Source: Sorangium cellulosum So0157-2 (lineage in GTDB: Bacteria > Myxococcota_A > Polyangia > Polyangiales > Polyangiaceae). Taken from it: a DNA stretch of 64,000 bases. Positions within the stretch are counted from its first letter, which is position 1. Every line of letters begins with the position of its first letter. Positions 27,894-37,186 of the stretch are shown one piece after another. Where the stretch lies: NCBI RefSeq assembly GCF_000418325.1, contig NC_021658.1, positions 10,926,001 to 10,990,000 on the forward strand. The letters run 5' to 3'. Both the position numbers and the translations under genes were made by a program. The notes under the pieces were generated by a model. That model worked only from the letters and a program-made list of their open reading frames with translations. It did no database searches and had not been told where the DNA came from.

Positions 27894-28541
27894 CGTATGA
27901 ACGTGGTGTGGCCTCGCTACCGGGCGCTGCGCGAAGGACTGGAGCGGAGACGAGAGGTGAGCTGGAGCGGAGTGGCACGAGCGCGCGGCAGGAAGGCGTC
28001 GCGTCGTGGGGGCGTCGTCTGCCGCGCGCAGGCGGCGCGCGGGCGAGGCGCAGGGAGGTGGAGCGGAGCAGGGGGGGACGGAGCGCGCGGATTGCGCCTC
28101 GCCCGCTTGCCGCCCCGAGGGGGAGAGAAGAGCGCGGCCGTTGGGGAATCGAGGCGCCAGGAAGGCCCTCGGAGCGACCTGACGAGCCCGAGCTGAGAAG
28201 GAACTTGCAAAGGCGTCGTCCCATGCTGGCCTCCCTCGCACCGGGCATGGGACGGGGTGAGACGCTGTCTCAACCAAACGTGCGGTGCGAGGGGGTCGTT
28301 CACCCCGGGGTCGGTCGGTTACGAGTATGGGTCCAGAACCCGCTGTCGTATGTGACCGCCCCTCCGGCCCACCCGGTTGAGCTGGGAGCTCGAATAGGTA
28401 GGTGCCGTACGACCTGTTGTTTCGTCGGCGTGCTGGACCGTCGGCCTCGAGGGCCATCCAGCTCGCCGGGTCCCGCGAAGGGGACTCGCTCGCCTGGGCA
28501 CCCGGGCAGCACGGCCCCGCTCGCACCGCACGAGGTGAAGT
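27894..28541 (+). other. Left noncoding part of the IS110-like insertion
   Basis: No gene is supported in these 650 bp. The rhs match stops at about 27893 and the transposase starts at 28542. The 3' half contains several short inverted repeats (for example GGGGTCGTTCACCCC near 28285-28300). In IS110-group elements the left noncoding end encodes a bridge RNA; its presence here is an inference only. Exact element ends were not determined because IS110 elements often lack terminal inverted repeats. Confidence 0.4.
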
Positions 28542-30221
28542 ATGACTGTCGTGGGGTTGGATGTCCACAAGCGTGTGGTGGAGGCCGTGGTGCTTCGCGC
28601 CGAGGACGGCCGCATCCTGCATCGGGAACGCTTCGCGTGTACCCGAGAGGAGCTCGTTCGCTTTGCGACGAAGCGGCTGGGTCCGAAGGCCCGTGTGGCG
28701 CTGGAGGCCACGACGAACACATGGAGCATTGTCGAGCTTCTGCGGCCGTATACCGGCGAGCTCGTCGTCTCCAATCCGATGCGCACGCGCGCCATCGCCG
28801 AGGCCAAGGTGAAGACGGACAAGGTCGACGCGCTGGTGCTGGCTCAGCTGCTGCGGGCCGACTTCTTGCCCCGGGTGTGGCAGCCGGACGGCATGACGCA
28901 AGCTCGCCGGCGGCTGACCGCTCGCCGTGCGTCGTTGGTCTCCGATCGGACGCGCGTCAAGAACCGCATTCACGCGGTGCTGCACCAGCGGTTGATGGAG
29001 CCACCGGTCAGCGATCTGTTTGGAACCAAGGGCATGCGCTGGCTTCAGACGCTGGAGCTCGACGCTGCGGGGCGCCTCGCCATCGACAGCGAGCTGAGAT
29101 TGCTGCGTCAGATCGAGATAGAGATGAAAGCCGTGGATGAAGCGCTGGCGGTGGATGGGTACGATGACCCACGGGTACGGCTGCTCATGACGCTGCCGGG
29201 GGTGGATGTGGCGGTTGCGCAGACGCTGCTGGCGACGCTTGGTGACATTCAGCGCTTCAAAGATCCCGACGCTGCTGCGAGTTATATGGGGCTCGTGCCA
29301 TCGACCCGACAGTCGGCGGAGCATTGCTACCACGGCCCGATCACCAAGCAGGGCAAAGGGCAGGCGCGCTGGATGCTCGTGCAAGCGGCACAGCATCTGT
29401 CCGCGCACCCTGGTCCCTTGGGGGTCTTCTTCCGCCGCCTCGCCAAGAAGAAGAACCGCAACGTGGCGGTGGTAGCGACGGCGCGCAAGCTCGTCACGAT
29501 TGCCTGGCACATGCTGAAGAACAACGAACCCTACCGCTACGCCATCCCGCGCTCGACGGAGACCAAGCTCTCCAGAATGCGGGTGAAGGCGACCGGCGAG
29601 CGGCGACGGACCGGGCCGCCGACGGGGCAGCCACGCCCCACGGCGTACGGCTCGGGCGTGCGCACCCGCACCGTGCCCGCACTCGACACGATCTACGAGC
29701 GCGAGGGGTTGCCGCCCATCGCGCCACTGTCCGACGGCGAGCTGCGCATGCTGCGCCAGCAGAAGGTGCTCAAGCACGTCGCGCAGACCAGCCGCCCTCA
29801 GCGGCTGCCTCGTCGCGCAGCGGCTGCCGAGCCGCCCGAAGCGGCTGGGGCCGCCGCCTCGTCTCAGCGGTCCGTCCAGCCGGCGTCCGCCTCCAGCAGC
29901 GGCTCCGCCGCCGTCGCGATGGCGGACACATCCGTCAGCCCCGCCAGCACCGACCAGTCGGCGTCCGCGTGCACGTCGCTGCGCAGCCGCCGCGAGGCCG
30001 ACAGCACGTTGCCCTTGAAGTCGTACGCCTGGCTCGTCACCACACCCGCGCCATCATACACCTGGTACGGCCGACCGCGCGGGTTCTGCGACGTTATGAC
30101 AGGCCCAGTGCCGGCCGAGAACGACGCCCTGGCTCGCTTCGGCTTGGAGAGGCCCGACCAGGTCCTAGTACTACAGCCGCACCTCGACAGAGGCCAGCTT
30201 GGACCCAGGATTCGGCCATGA
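28542..30221 (+). CDS. IS110-family transposase (DEDD recombinase) fused to rhs antisense
   Basis: Catalyses transposition through an N-terminal RuvC-like DEDD domain and a C-terminal Tnp20 serine domain. Visible: GLDVHKRVVEAVV (first Asp), LEATTNTWSI (Glu), KTDKVDALVLAQLL (Asp pair), helical middle, and the C-terminal block TLPGVDVAVAQTLLATLG...YMGLVPSTRQS...GPITKQGKGQARWMLVQAA (near 210-290). Family members are about 330-450 residues; this frame is 559 because after about residue 445 it runs without a stop into rhs DNA read backwards (ASSSGSAAVAMADTSV...) and ends only beside the IS701 element. The native right end and stop are probably deleted. ATG at 28542. Confidence 0.88.
   Translation: MTVVGLDVHKRVVEAVVLRAEDGRILHRERFACTREELVRFATKRLGPKARVALEATTNTWSIVELLRPYTGELVVSNPMRTRAIAEAKVKTDKVDALVLAQLLRADFLPRVWQPDGMTQARRRLTARRASLVSDRTRVKNRIHAVLHQRLMEPPVSDLFGTKGMRWLQTLELDAAGRLAIDSELRLLRQIEIEMKAVDEALAVDGYDDPRVRLLMTLPGVDVAVAQTLLATLGDIQRFKDPDAAASYMGLVPSTRQSAEHCYHGPITKQGKGQARWMLVQAAQHLSAHPGPLGVFFRRLAKKKNRNVAVVATARKLVTIAWHMLKNNEPYRYAIPRSTETKLSRMRVKATGERRRTGPPTGQPRPTAYGSGVRTRTVPALDTIYEREGLPPIAPLSDGELRMLRQQKVLKHVAQTSRPQRLPRRAAAAEPPEAAGAAASSQRSVQPASASSSGSAAVAMADTSVSPASTDQSASACTSLRSRREADSTLPLKSYAWLVTTPAPSYTWYGRPRGFCDVMTGPVPAENDALARFGLERPDQVLVLQPHLDRGQLGPRIRP
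29868..30090 (-). pseudogene. rhs core fragment C
   Basis: About 220 bp match the intact Rhs core at roughly 38045-38240 (antisense of the stretch ending GRPYQVYDGAGVVTSQAYDF). The 310 bp that separate regions B and C in the intact gene are missing and replaced by the IS110-like insertion, so the insertion came with a deletion. The right side is cut near 30090, before the IS701 element. Confidence 0.88.
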
Positions 30222-31803
30222 GTCCGGGGGCAAGCGAGCTGCCAGCAGCGGCCGCGTGGGACGCGCTGGCAGCAGATTTTGAGGCATTTCACGCGCGATT
30301 CGCGGGGCTGTTCGCGCGCAGCGAGCCGCGCGAGCAGGCGAGCAAGTACGTGCGCTCGCTGATGGGGCCGGCGGCGCGGCGGAACGGCTGGCAGCTGGCC
30401 GAGGCCATCGGCGACCCGACGCCCGATCGCGTGCAGCGGCTGCTGTACAGTGCGGACTGGAGCGCGGATGCGGCGCGCGATCTCCTGATGGACTTCACGA
30501 TCGAGCAGTTCGGCGATCCGCAGGGCATCGGCGTACTGGACGAAACGGGCTTCCTCAAGAAAGGCACCAAGTCCGTCGGCGTGGCGCGGCAATACAGCGG
30601 GACGGCAGGCAAGATCGAGAACTGCCAGATCGGTGTGTTCCTCAGCTACACCAGCCCACGTGGACATGTGATCCTTGATCGTCGTCTTTACTTGCCAGAA
30701 TCGTGGTGCAGCGATCCGGCGCGGAGGCAGGAAGCTCACGTTCCGGAGGATGTAGCGTTCCAGACCAAGCCGCAGCTGGCGATGCAGATGCTGCATGACG
30801 CCTGGCAGCGTGGAGTACCGATGGCGTGGGTCACCGGCGATGAAGTCTACGGGGACGATCCCGTGCTTCGCGACGGCATCGCCGCGCAGGGCCATCGATA
30901 TGTTCTCGCGGTCATCTCGAGCGCGCCGGTGTGGCCCCAGCGACCGGCGGTCGCGGAGCCCCCAACCGAACGCGAACACCCTCGTGGTCCGCTCCGCACG
31001 CGCACTCGTCTTGCACCGGGCGCGCCGCACGCCTCCACTGTGGCGAAGGTGGTCGCGCAGTGGTCGCCGAAGCAATGGCATCGCCTTGCCGTCCATCAAG
31101 GCGAGAAGGGACCCATCGAGTACGACTGGGCCCGCGCGCGCGTCGTCGACAGTCGTCGGCGCTTGCCGACCGACGAGATCTGGCTCCTGGCTCGCCGCTC
31201 GGTCTCGAATCCGTCGGAAGTGGCCTACTACCTGTCCAACGCTGGAGCCGCCACGCCGCTGGCAACGCTCGCGCACGTGGCCTCCACGCGTTACACGATC
31301 GAGCAGTGCTTCGAGGAGGCGAAGGATGACGTCGGCCTCGACCACTACGAGGTCCGCACGTGGCCGAGCTGGCATCGGTACATCACGCTCGGGATGATGG
31401 CCCTGGCGTGGTTGGCTTTCGTGCGCGCGAAGCTTCCCGCGGAGGGCGCGTTCCCGTACGCCCCGGCGATGAACCCCGAGCTCGTGCCCAAAGCGGCGCG
31501 CCCGGGGCCGGGGAAGAACGCCGAGCGCGTGCAGAAGGCGGCGCTTGACACGTTGGGGAAAAAAAGCCCGCCGCGCTCGAAGAAAGCGACGCTCCGCCGA
31601 CGCTGGCGCCCTGGAGCATTCCCGAAGTCCGTCGCCTGATGGAGCTGGTGCTTCCGCTGCCCGCACATTCGCCCGAGTTCCGCTGGGCATGGTCAAGGTG
31701 GCGACGCCGAAAGCGCGCTCAGGCTCGCGCCTGCTGCTACCGGCGCCGCCGCAACCGGCCGAGCGCCCGCGCCCGGGCTCCCTAACCGCGGCTGTAGTAC
31801 TAG
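30165..31803 (+). mobile_element. IS701-family insertion sequence
   Basis: A 1.6-kb element bounded by perfect 16-bp inverted repeats CTAGTACTACAGCCGC (30165-30180, and its complement at 31788-31803), with GGTC flanking the left and GGACC flanking the right. It contains one transposase gene with an apparent frameshift near the 3' end. Confidence 0.85.
30218..31785 (+). CDS. IS701-family DDE transposase (apparent frameshift at an A7 tract)
   Basis: A transposase of about 520 residues if the frame is restored. Family features: RSLMGPAARRNGWQLAE (near residue 48), the first catalytic Asp in VLDETGFLKKGTKSVGVARQ (near 108), VTGDEVYGDD (near 205), and the region ending YTIEQCFEEAKDDVGLDHYE (Glu, near 365). 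The encoded frame stops at 31639 after an atypical basic tail. Shifting by -1 at the seven A residues (31559-31565) reads on through LAPWSIPEVRRLMELV and FRWAWSRWRRRKRAQARAC to a TAA at 31783-31785, the usual IS701 C-terminus. Either one A was lost from an A8 run, or there is slippage. ATG at 30218. Confidence 0.88.
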
Positions 31804-31805
31804 AG

Positions 31806-33530
31806 GACCGATCAGGTTGATTTTGTGATAATCTCGGGCGTTTCGATGGAAGGCTCGACCGTCTCGCCCGGGTCATGATCTCGTCCGCGTCCGGAGGTTC
31901 ACGGATGGAACGATGGTCGCCGCCGGTGGAGCTGTCGCGGCAGGAGCAGGCGCTGATGAAGCGGCTGACACGCGTGAGAGCACTGTTCGGCTTTCTCAGG
32001 CTGCACCGGCACGAGCTGTTCGACGAGACGTTCCAGGAACAGCTGGAGGGCATGTACCGGACGACGGGGGCAGGTGAGCCGCCGCATCCGCCGGCGCTGA
32101 TGTGCATGGTCACGCTGCTCCAAGGCTACGTCGGCGCATCGGATGCCGAGGCGGTGGAACTGGCCGTCGTTGACCTGCGCTGGCAGATGGTGCTCGGCTG
32201 CCTGGGTGCGGACACACCTCCGTTCTCGCAGGGCGCGCTGCAGGCGTTCCGAGAGCGGATGGTCGCGCACGAGATGGACCGGGTGCTGCTGGAGCGGACC
32301 GTGGCGCTGGTTCGGTCCGGCGCGATGACGGAGGGCGAAAGGCGTGCGGTGTCGAAAGCGCTGCGGGTGGCCATCGATAGCCGCCCTTTAGCGGGGGCCG
32401 GGCGGGTTGAGGACACGATCAACCTGCTCGGCCATGCTGCACGCAGCATCGTCCGCGTCGTGTCAAAGATCACGGAGCGTCCGCCCGAGGAGATCTGCCG
32501 CAAGGCGGGCATCCCGCTGCTTCTGGCGCCCAGCATCAAGGCCGGGCTCGACCTCGACTGGAGCGACCCGAAGCAGAAGGCGGCGGCGATTCAGATCCTG
32601 GAGCGGCAGGTCTCGTCGTTGCAGCAGTGGGTCGACCGCCATCTTGACGACGTCGTCGAGCAGCCGCTTCGCACCTATCTGGATGCGGTCACCCAGGTTC
32701 GAGACCAGGACCTGGAGACAGCCGAGGACGGGACGGTTCGCATCCGGCAGGGCGTTGCACCTGACCGCCGTGTCTCCATCGAAGACGCCGAGATGCGCCA
32801 CGGCCGCAAGAGCCGCTCGAAGCGGTTCGACGGCTACAAGGAGCACATCGCACGCGATCTTGACCTTCCCGTCATTGTCGCCTGCGCGGTCACGCCTGCA
32901 AATCGGCCCGAAGAAGAGGGTGCCGCACCGATCGCCGAGGACGTCCAGCGTCAGCGGCTGCGCCTCGTCGAGCTCCACATTGATCGCGCCTACGTAAACA
33001 GTCCCGTCGTTGACGACGTGATCCGCGCGGGTGGCCAGGTGTTCTCGAAGCCTTGGGGCCAGCGGGCTCGAAGCCCCGATTTGTTCAGCAAGCGCGATTT
33101 CAAGATCGACCTGCGCGCCAAGACGATCACGTGTCCAGCGGGACAGGTCGAGGTGTTCGAGCCGGGCGACACGGTCGAGTTCGATCCCGAGGAGTGCGGC
33201 GCGTGCCCGCTTCGAGCCAAGTGCACGCAAGCTGCCTCGGGGCGAGGGCGGACTGTGTCCATCGCCGAGGACGAAGCTCTGCAGGGCAAGTTCCGGAAGT
33301 TGCAGCAGACCGGGCCAGGACGCGCCGTGCTCCGGCAGCGGACAGCTGTGGAGCATGCGCTTGCCCACATCGCGGCACGCAAAGGACACAGCGCACGCTA
33401 CATCGGCGCCAGGAGAAACCTGTTCGACCTCCGGCGCGCCGCAGCGATCCAGAATCTTGAGGCGGCCCAGCGGCTGATCCAGGAGGCTGCGTAACTGATT
33501 GAAATTAGATAATTTTCAAACCGTTCGGCG
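31806..33530 (+). mobile_element. IS1182-family insertion sequence (ends approximate)
   Basis: A transposase gene flanked by AT-rich ends unlike the surrounding DNA: CAGGTTGATTTTGTGATAATC on the left (about 31814) and, as complement, GGTTTGAAAATTATCTAATT on the right (about 33505-33525). They form only an imperfect inverted repeat, so boundaries are estimates. It abuts the right end of the IS701 element. Confidence 0.6.
31875..33494 (+). CDS. IS1182-family DDE transposase
   Basis: 539 residues, full length for IS1182. The N-terminal domain RLTRVRALFGFLR...FQEQLEGMY and the following QMVLGCLG...FSQGALQAFRERM correspond to the DUF772-type region. The DDE core includes RKSRSKRFDGYKEHIARDLD (near 310-330, first Asp region), LHIDRAYVNS (near 370) and the C-terminal block RQRTAVEHALAHIAARKGHSAR...ARRNLFDLRRAAAIQNLEA (near 485-530). 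A Cys cluster ECGACPLRAKC (near 440) is typical. No internal stops, so it may be active. ATG at 31875; MERW at 31905 is an alternative. Confidence 0.92.
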   Translation: MISSASGGSRMERWSPPVELSRQEQALMKRLTRVRALFGFLRLHRHELFDETFQEQLEGMYRTTGAGEPPHPPALMCMVTLLQGYVGASDAEAVELAVVDLRWQMVLGCLGADTPPFSQGALQAFRERMVAHEMDRVLLERTVALVRSGAMTEGERRAVSKALRVAIDSRPLAGAGRVEDTINLLGHAARSIVRVVSKITERPPEEICRKAGIPLLLAPSIKAGLDLDWSDPKQKAAAIQILERQVSSLQQWVDRHLDDVVEQPLRTYLDAVTQVRDQDLETAEDGTVRIRQGVAPDRRVSIEDAEMRHGRKSRSKRFDGYKEHIARDLDLPVIVACAVTPANRPEEEGAAPIAEDVQRQRLRLVELHIDRAYVNSPVVDDVIRAGGQVFSKPWGQRARSPDLFSKRDFKIDLRAKTITCPAGQVEVFEPGDTVEFDPEECGACPLRAKCTQAASGRGRTVSIAEDEALQGKFRKLQQTGPGRAVLRQRTAVEHALAHIAARKGHSARYIGARRNLFDLRRAAAIQNLEAAQRLIQEAA

Positions 33531-33599
33531 TTCTAGCTCGGGCCGCGTGGCCAGCGACGAGGAGCAGGGGTGCGAGCTCGGCGTGATCCTTTCCGCCGG

Positions 33600-34245
33600 T
33601 GCGGCCGCTGCAATCGAGGCGCATGTCCCGGCCTCGCGAATCTCCAGCACCTCCTGATCATGCTCGACCAGCTTGCCTGCCGGGGAGACCCTCCTCGTGG
33701 CACGCGCCCGACGATATCCCGGCAGCCACGAGGACGCGGGCTGCCGTGAATGGCAGCCTCGACGCGGTCACCGACATCGCCGGGCATCTCGGAGCCGTTC
33801 ACCATCCACATCTTCGGCCCATTCACCCGGCGCATGGACAGCGATGGCGAGGCTCCGCTGGCGAGGCCAGCTGTACCTAGCCGTGATCCTGGACCTGTTC
33901 TCGCGACGCGTGGTCGGCTGGGCTGTGAGCGCGACCAACGACCGAGCTCTGACGCCGCGGCGCTGGTGCTCGCCTTGAGGGCGCGCCGTCCGGAACGTGG
34001 GCTGATGCACCACTCGGAACGCGGTAGCCCCCACGCCAGTGACGATCACCGCATGGTGCTCGGGTTGCATGGGTTCATCCCGAGCAGGAGCCGCGCCGAC
34101 GACTGCTGGGACTACGCCGTGGCCGCGAGCTTCTTCACGACGCAGGAGGCGGAGCTAGTCGAGCCGAGCTCTACCCGACGCGAGCGGCCGCCATCTCCTC
34201 GTTCAGAGACTACACCGACAACTTTTACAGTCTAAAACAACGACT
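33600..34245 (+). pseudogene. Degenerate IS3-family transposase (integrase core)
   Basis: Pieces of an IS3 OrfB lie in different frames: LYLAVILDLFSRRVVGWAVSATNDRA (about 33868-33950), ALRARRPERGLMHHSERGSPHAS (about 33970-34045) and DDCWDYAVAASFFTTQEAELVE (about 34095-34165). In living copies these read as one frame with HHSDRGS and GDCWDNAVAESFF. Here the Asp of HHSDRGS is Glu and the conserved Asn-Ala-Val-Ala-Glu stretch has decayed. Several frameshifts are needed, and the N-terminal half is hardly recognisable. Confidence 0.85.
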
Positions 34246-34834
34246 TTCACGCCTCGCCTACACGAGTTCGATCGAGTTCGAATCGAGGACCTGCGTGACC
34301 GCGCTCGCGGCATAGTTGAGGCTGTCCACGCAAGCGGGGGAGGGCCAGCTGCACTTCCGTGCGGCGTCGTGCTCGTCGTTGTGCTCGGGATTCCCATGGA
34401 CGCGCTGCTCCGCAGTCCTGTCGCGCCACTAGCGTTCTCCGCTCGTCGCCGTCGCTGCTGTTATGAAACTGTCAGGTTTGCCACGCGCGCCAGGAGCTTG
34501 AACGCGCCACCGCCTTCGACAGCAAACCCCGGCGGCCGACGCGTTCTTCCACAACACCAAAGCCAACTTCACTTTGACGATATGCTCAAGGCCCCGCACC
34601 CATTATTGCAAATGGGACGTTCGCGAAACCAAAACATCATCGGCCGGGGGGGGGGGGGGGGGGCGGACCGAACACTTTCTTCGCATCGCTCACATTGGCA
34701 GAAGATCAATCACCAAGCCGTACCGCCGACCTTCAACCATTTACCTGCATCCGCACACGTGCACGTGGCGCACCAGGCGATCTGACCAACATACGAGGCG
34801 GCGCCCAACACGCCTGCCCACTGGCACTCAGATC
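34246..34834. other. Gene-poor stretch with an 18-G tract
   Basis: No gene or domain was recognised on either strand. The first 200 bp may be further IS debris. GC content falls in the part next to the immunity-like gene, as is common near displaced toxin modules. It contains the G18 tract listed separately. Confidence 0.5.
34646..34663. repeat. Homopolymer of 18 G residues
   Basis: Eighteen consecutive G residues (34646-34663), about 170 bp past the end of the putative immunity gene (which is transcribed toward it). Tracts of this length can vary in length during replication; they are also a common site of assembly error. Confidence 0.95.
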
Positions 34835-35521
34835 TCACGCCAAGAACGCACCTCTCGAAAGAAACGGCTCCAACCCAGCAGCCAAGCCGGCAATCACCTC
34901 GCGCTCGGTTTCGTTCACCAGCGGCTTGCCATTCAGGAAGGCCTCGGGCGGCTGCAGCCACGACACTGCCACCTCGCCTTCAAGCGCCGAATTCAAAGCC
35001 AATTCCGGAAAGGCGGTGGTCCGAAATGCGGAGAACAGGCGTGGGACTTTCACCGGCATCCCCGGCAACACGACATCATTCAGGTCTTCGTCCACAAGAC
35101 TGATCAAGATGGCTCCGGTGTGCATGGCCACCTCAGCCACGAATGCAGCCAGCTGCTCCAGACGACGAGCGGCGCTGATCTCCTCCTCGATTAGATCCTC
35201 GAGGTAAACCATCCCGTCCACGACGCATCCACTGTTCCATCGACGCAACTCTACCACTACGTTCGTAGAAACATTCACAAACTCGACACGAAACACTGCC
35301 ATTATGCGTTTCATCTGCGAATAATCAAACTCTAGTATACCATCGGCATCTCGCAGATCTGTACCCTCACGAAACTGTGTACGATCAACGCGTCCTGCCG
35401 AGTCCCAAGCCTGCACCTCGATAATACTGCGCTTGACTTTCAGCCCGAGCAGCCTGGCCACCGCCACCTCGAAGTCATTCGGGCAGAAGCCAGACAGAGC
35501 ATAGTCACGGGGAGCTATCAT
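34835..35521 (-). CDS. Putative immunity protein for the Rhs toxin tip, 228 residues
   Basis: MIAPRDYALSGFCPNDFEVA starts 12 nt after the Rhs-tip stop, in the same orientation, the classic position of an Rhs immunity gene. The protein is cytosolic (no signal), acidic and apparently alpha/beta: FEVAVARLLGLKVKRSIIEVQAWD, FRVEFVNVSTNVVVELRRW, a helical middle (DLIEEEISAARRLEQLAAFVAEV) and ILISLVDEDLN. No named family recognised. GC content is lower than in neighbours, consistent with separate acquisition. The function is inferred from position only; a toxin accessory role is the main alternative. Confidence 0.72.
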   Translation of the reverse strand: MIAPRDYALSGFCPNDFEVAVARLLGLKVKRSIIEVQAWDSAGRVDRTQFREGTDLRDADGILEFDYSQMKRIMAVFRVEFVNVSTNVVVELRRWNSGCVVDGMVYLEDLIEEEISAARRLEQLAAFVAEVAMHTGAILISLVDEDLNDVVLPGMPVKVPRLFSAFRTTAFPELALNSALEGEVAVSWLQPPEAFLNGKPLVNETEREVIAGLAAGLEPFLSRGAFLA

Positions 35522-35533
35522 GCCGTCACCTCG

Positions 35534-37186
35534 TCAATGAAACACACCAGAAAGCCCTCTCGGCCCTTCGATAAAGGTGATGAATTGACTATCCGAAGCC
35601 CGAACAAGAACTCCGCGACCCGCATCATCAAAAAAGACGATGCCCTTCTCTCCCACATACCCCGAGAGCTTCATTCGCCCAAACTGCCGCGAAGTCGAAT
35701 TTTGCAAGATCTCCCTTACGGCCCCCTGCGCGGCCTCTTCGGTCGTTGCAATCGAATCGAATAGCCCCATGCGCTTGGGATCTCCTTGCCTTCGCTGCAG
35801 TTTTCTCAATGCCTCCGACACACTACCGTCACCGTGCAGCCGTGCCGACGACGCCACTACATCGTCGAGTTGTCGCGCACCGATCTTCACCTGCCTTGCG
35901 CTGGCGGGCATCGATATATCGACATCATCCGCGAATTTCTTGACTCCTTTCTCAACGGCCTCCTCGGCGACCTCTTTTCCGGCTCTGGTTGCGGCCCTGG
36001 TGGCTCCCTTTATCCAGTCGAACCCGGGAATAATGCCAATTGCAGCCGCACCAAGCCCTAGAAACGCGCCTGGCTCGCCCTTGGCGACACTTCCAGCCGC
36101 AGCTACGAAGTCTCTTATGTCGGCGATTTGCCCCACTATCGGAATGAGGCCAACGGCGACGCTACCTGCCGTCGTGCTCCATGAGTCATTCTCCGAAAAC
36201 CCGCCGAGAGCGGCGCCTTCGAGAAAGGACCAAACCCCCTCCTCACCACTCGCCGAGCTCGACTGCGTTGTGGTGCCCTCAAGCTCTAGAATGGTTTCCA
36301 GTGCGCCTTCCGCTTCATACTCTGCATTCGCTGCGACGAGCCAATCCGGAGCCGACCCCTGGCCTCTCATATAGCCACGCAACCAAGCCGGCGTTCCTGA
36401 TGAAGCAACAGGTGGCTTTTTGGAAACGACAGCATCGCCACCACTATCAATGACAACGGGCTCATCGTGGATTCTAGCAAACTGCCCGTTCAAGACAGGA
36501 TGCTTAAATTGAACGACGCCCCATTCATCAGGATTTGAGGACTGGCGACCGCTTGGGTCAGACAGGACGCTCGGGGCGTTCCGACAATACACATACAGAT
36601 TTGACCCATCAATCATCCCCGCTGGGTCCGCACTCGTCCACCTCCCCAGCCACGGCGCGTAGTACCGCGCGCCGTGGTAGTACAGCCCCGTCTCCTCGTC
36701 CTTCTCCTTGCCCGTATACCGGTACCGCCGCTGGGAGACCTCGATCCCCGACGCCGCCGACCAGTACGACGTCGTCCCGTACGGGTGGTACTCCTCGTAC
36801 CCGATCACCAGCCCCGCCCCGTCGACCTCCAGCGACGCCGACCCGAGGTGGTTGTCGAGCTGGTAGCGCACCCGCGGCGTCACCGTGAACGGCCCCGACG
36901 TGTCCACCGTCTTCGTCTCCACCATCGCCACCCGCCGCGCGCCATCCATCACGTGCAGCGTCTGCCGCTCCAGCGAAAGCCCCGAGCTGTCGCGCCTGCG
37001 GTACACCTCGTAGCCGCCGAGATAGATGCGCTCGTCCACGAGCCCGCTGTGCTCCCAGACCTTGCGCACGCGCTGCCCCGCAGCATCGTATTCGTAATAG
37101 ACATCGCCGCCGCCGCCGAGATCCGCGCTCCGCACCTGGTCGTTCTCGTCCCAGGTCAGCGCCGTGATGTGCGGCATCGACGTCAT
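35534..37186 (-). CDS. Rhs C-terminal segment with toxin tip (displaced TcC end)
   Basis: 550 residues. Residues 1-210 are Rhs core: LTWDENDQVRSADLGG, YEYDAAGQRVRKVWEH, and the hyperconserved end RYRYTGKEKDEETGLYYHGARYYAPWLGRWTSADP split by SDPSG, the tip boundary (near 212). Then comes a variable region with a hydrophobic pretoxin-like stretch (VGLIPIVGQIADIRDF...LGLGAAAIGIIPGF, near 345-400). The last 90 residues (from about LQRRQGDPKRMGLFDS) end GEKGIVFFDDAGRGVLVRAS...FITFIEGPRG, a short strand-rich domain resembling small RNase tips; this is a guess from pattern. The ATG at 37186 overlaps the stop of the TcB-TcC gene (ATGA), so it may be made separately by reinitiation. In normal TcC it would be one polypeptide with the upstream gene. 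Confidence 0.88.
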   Translation of the reverse strand: MTSMPHITALTWDENDQVRSADLGGGGDVYYEYDAAGQRVRKVWEHSGLVDERIYLGGYEVYRRRDSSGLSLERQTLHVMDGARRVAMVETKTVDTSGPFTVTPRVRYQLDNHLGSASLEVDGAGLVIGYEEYHPYGTTSYWSAASGIEVSQRRYRYTGKEKDEETGLYYHGARYYAPWLGRWTSADPAGMIDGSNLYVYCRNAPSVLSDPSGRQSSNPDEWGVVQFKHPVLNGQFARIHDEPVVIDSGGDAVVSKKPPVASSGTPAWLRGYMRGQGSAPDWLVAANAEYEAEGALETILELEGTTTQSSSASGEEGVWSFLEGAALGGFSENDSWSTTAGSVAVGLIPIVGQIADIRDFVAAAGSVAKGEPGAFLGLGAAAIGIIPGFDWIKGATRAATRAGKEVAEEAVEKGVKKFADDVDISMPASARQVKIGARQLDDVVASSARLHGDGSVSEALRKLQRRQGDPKRMGLFDSIATTEEAAQGAVREILQNSTSRQFGRMKLSGYVGEKGIVFFDDAGRGVLVRASDSQFITFIEGPRGLSGVFH

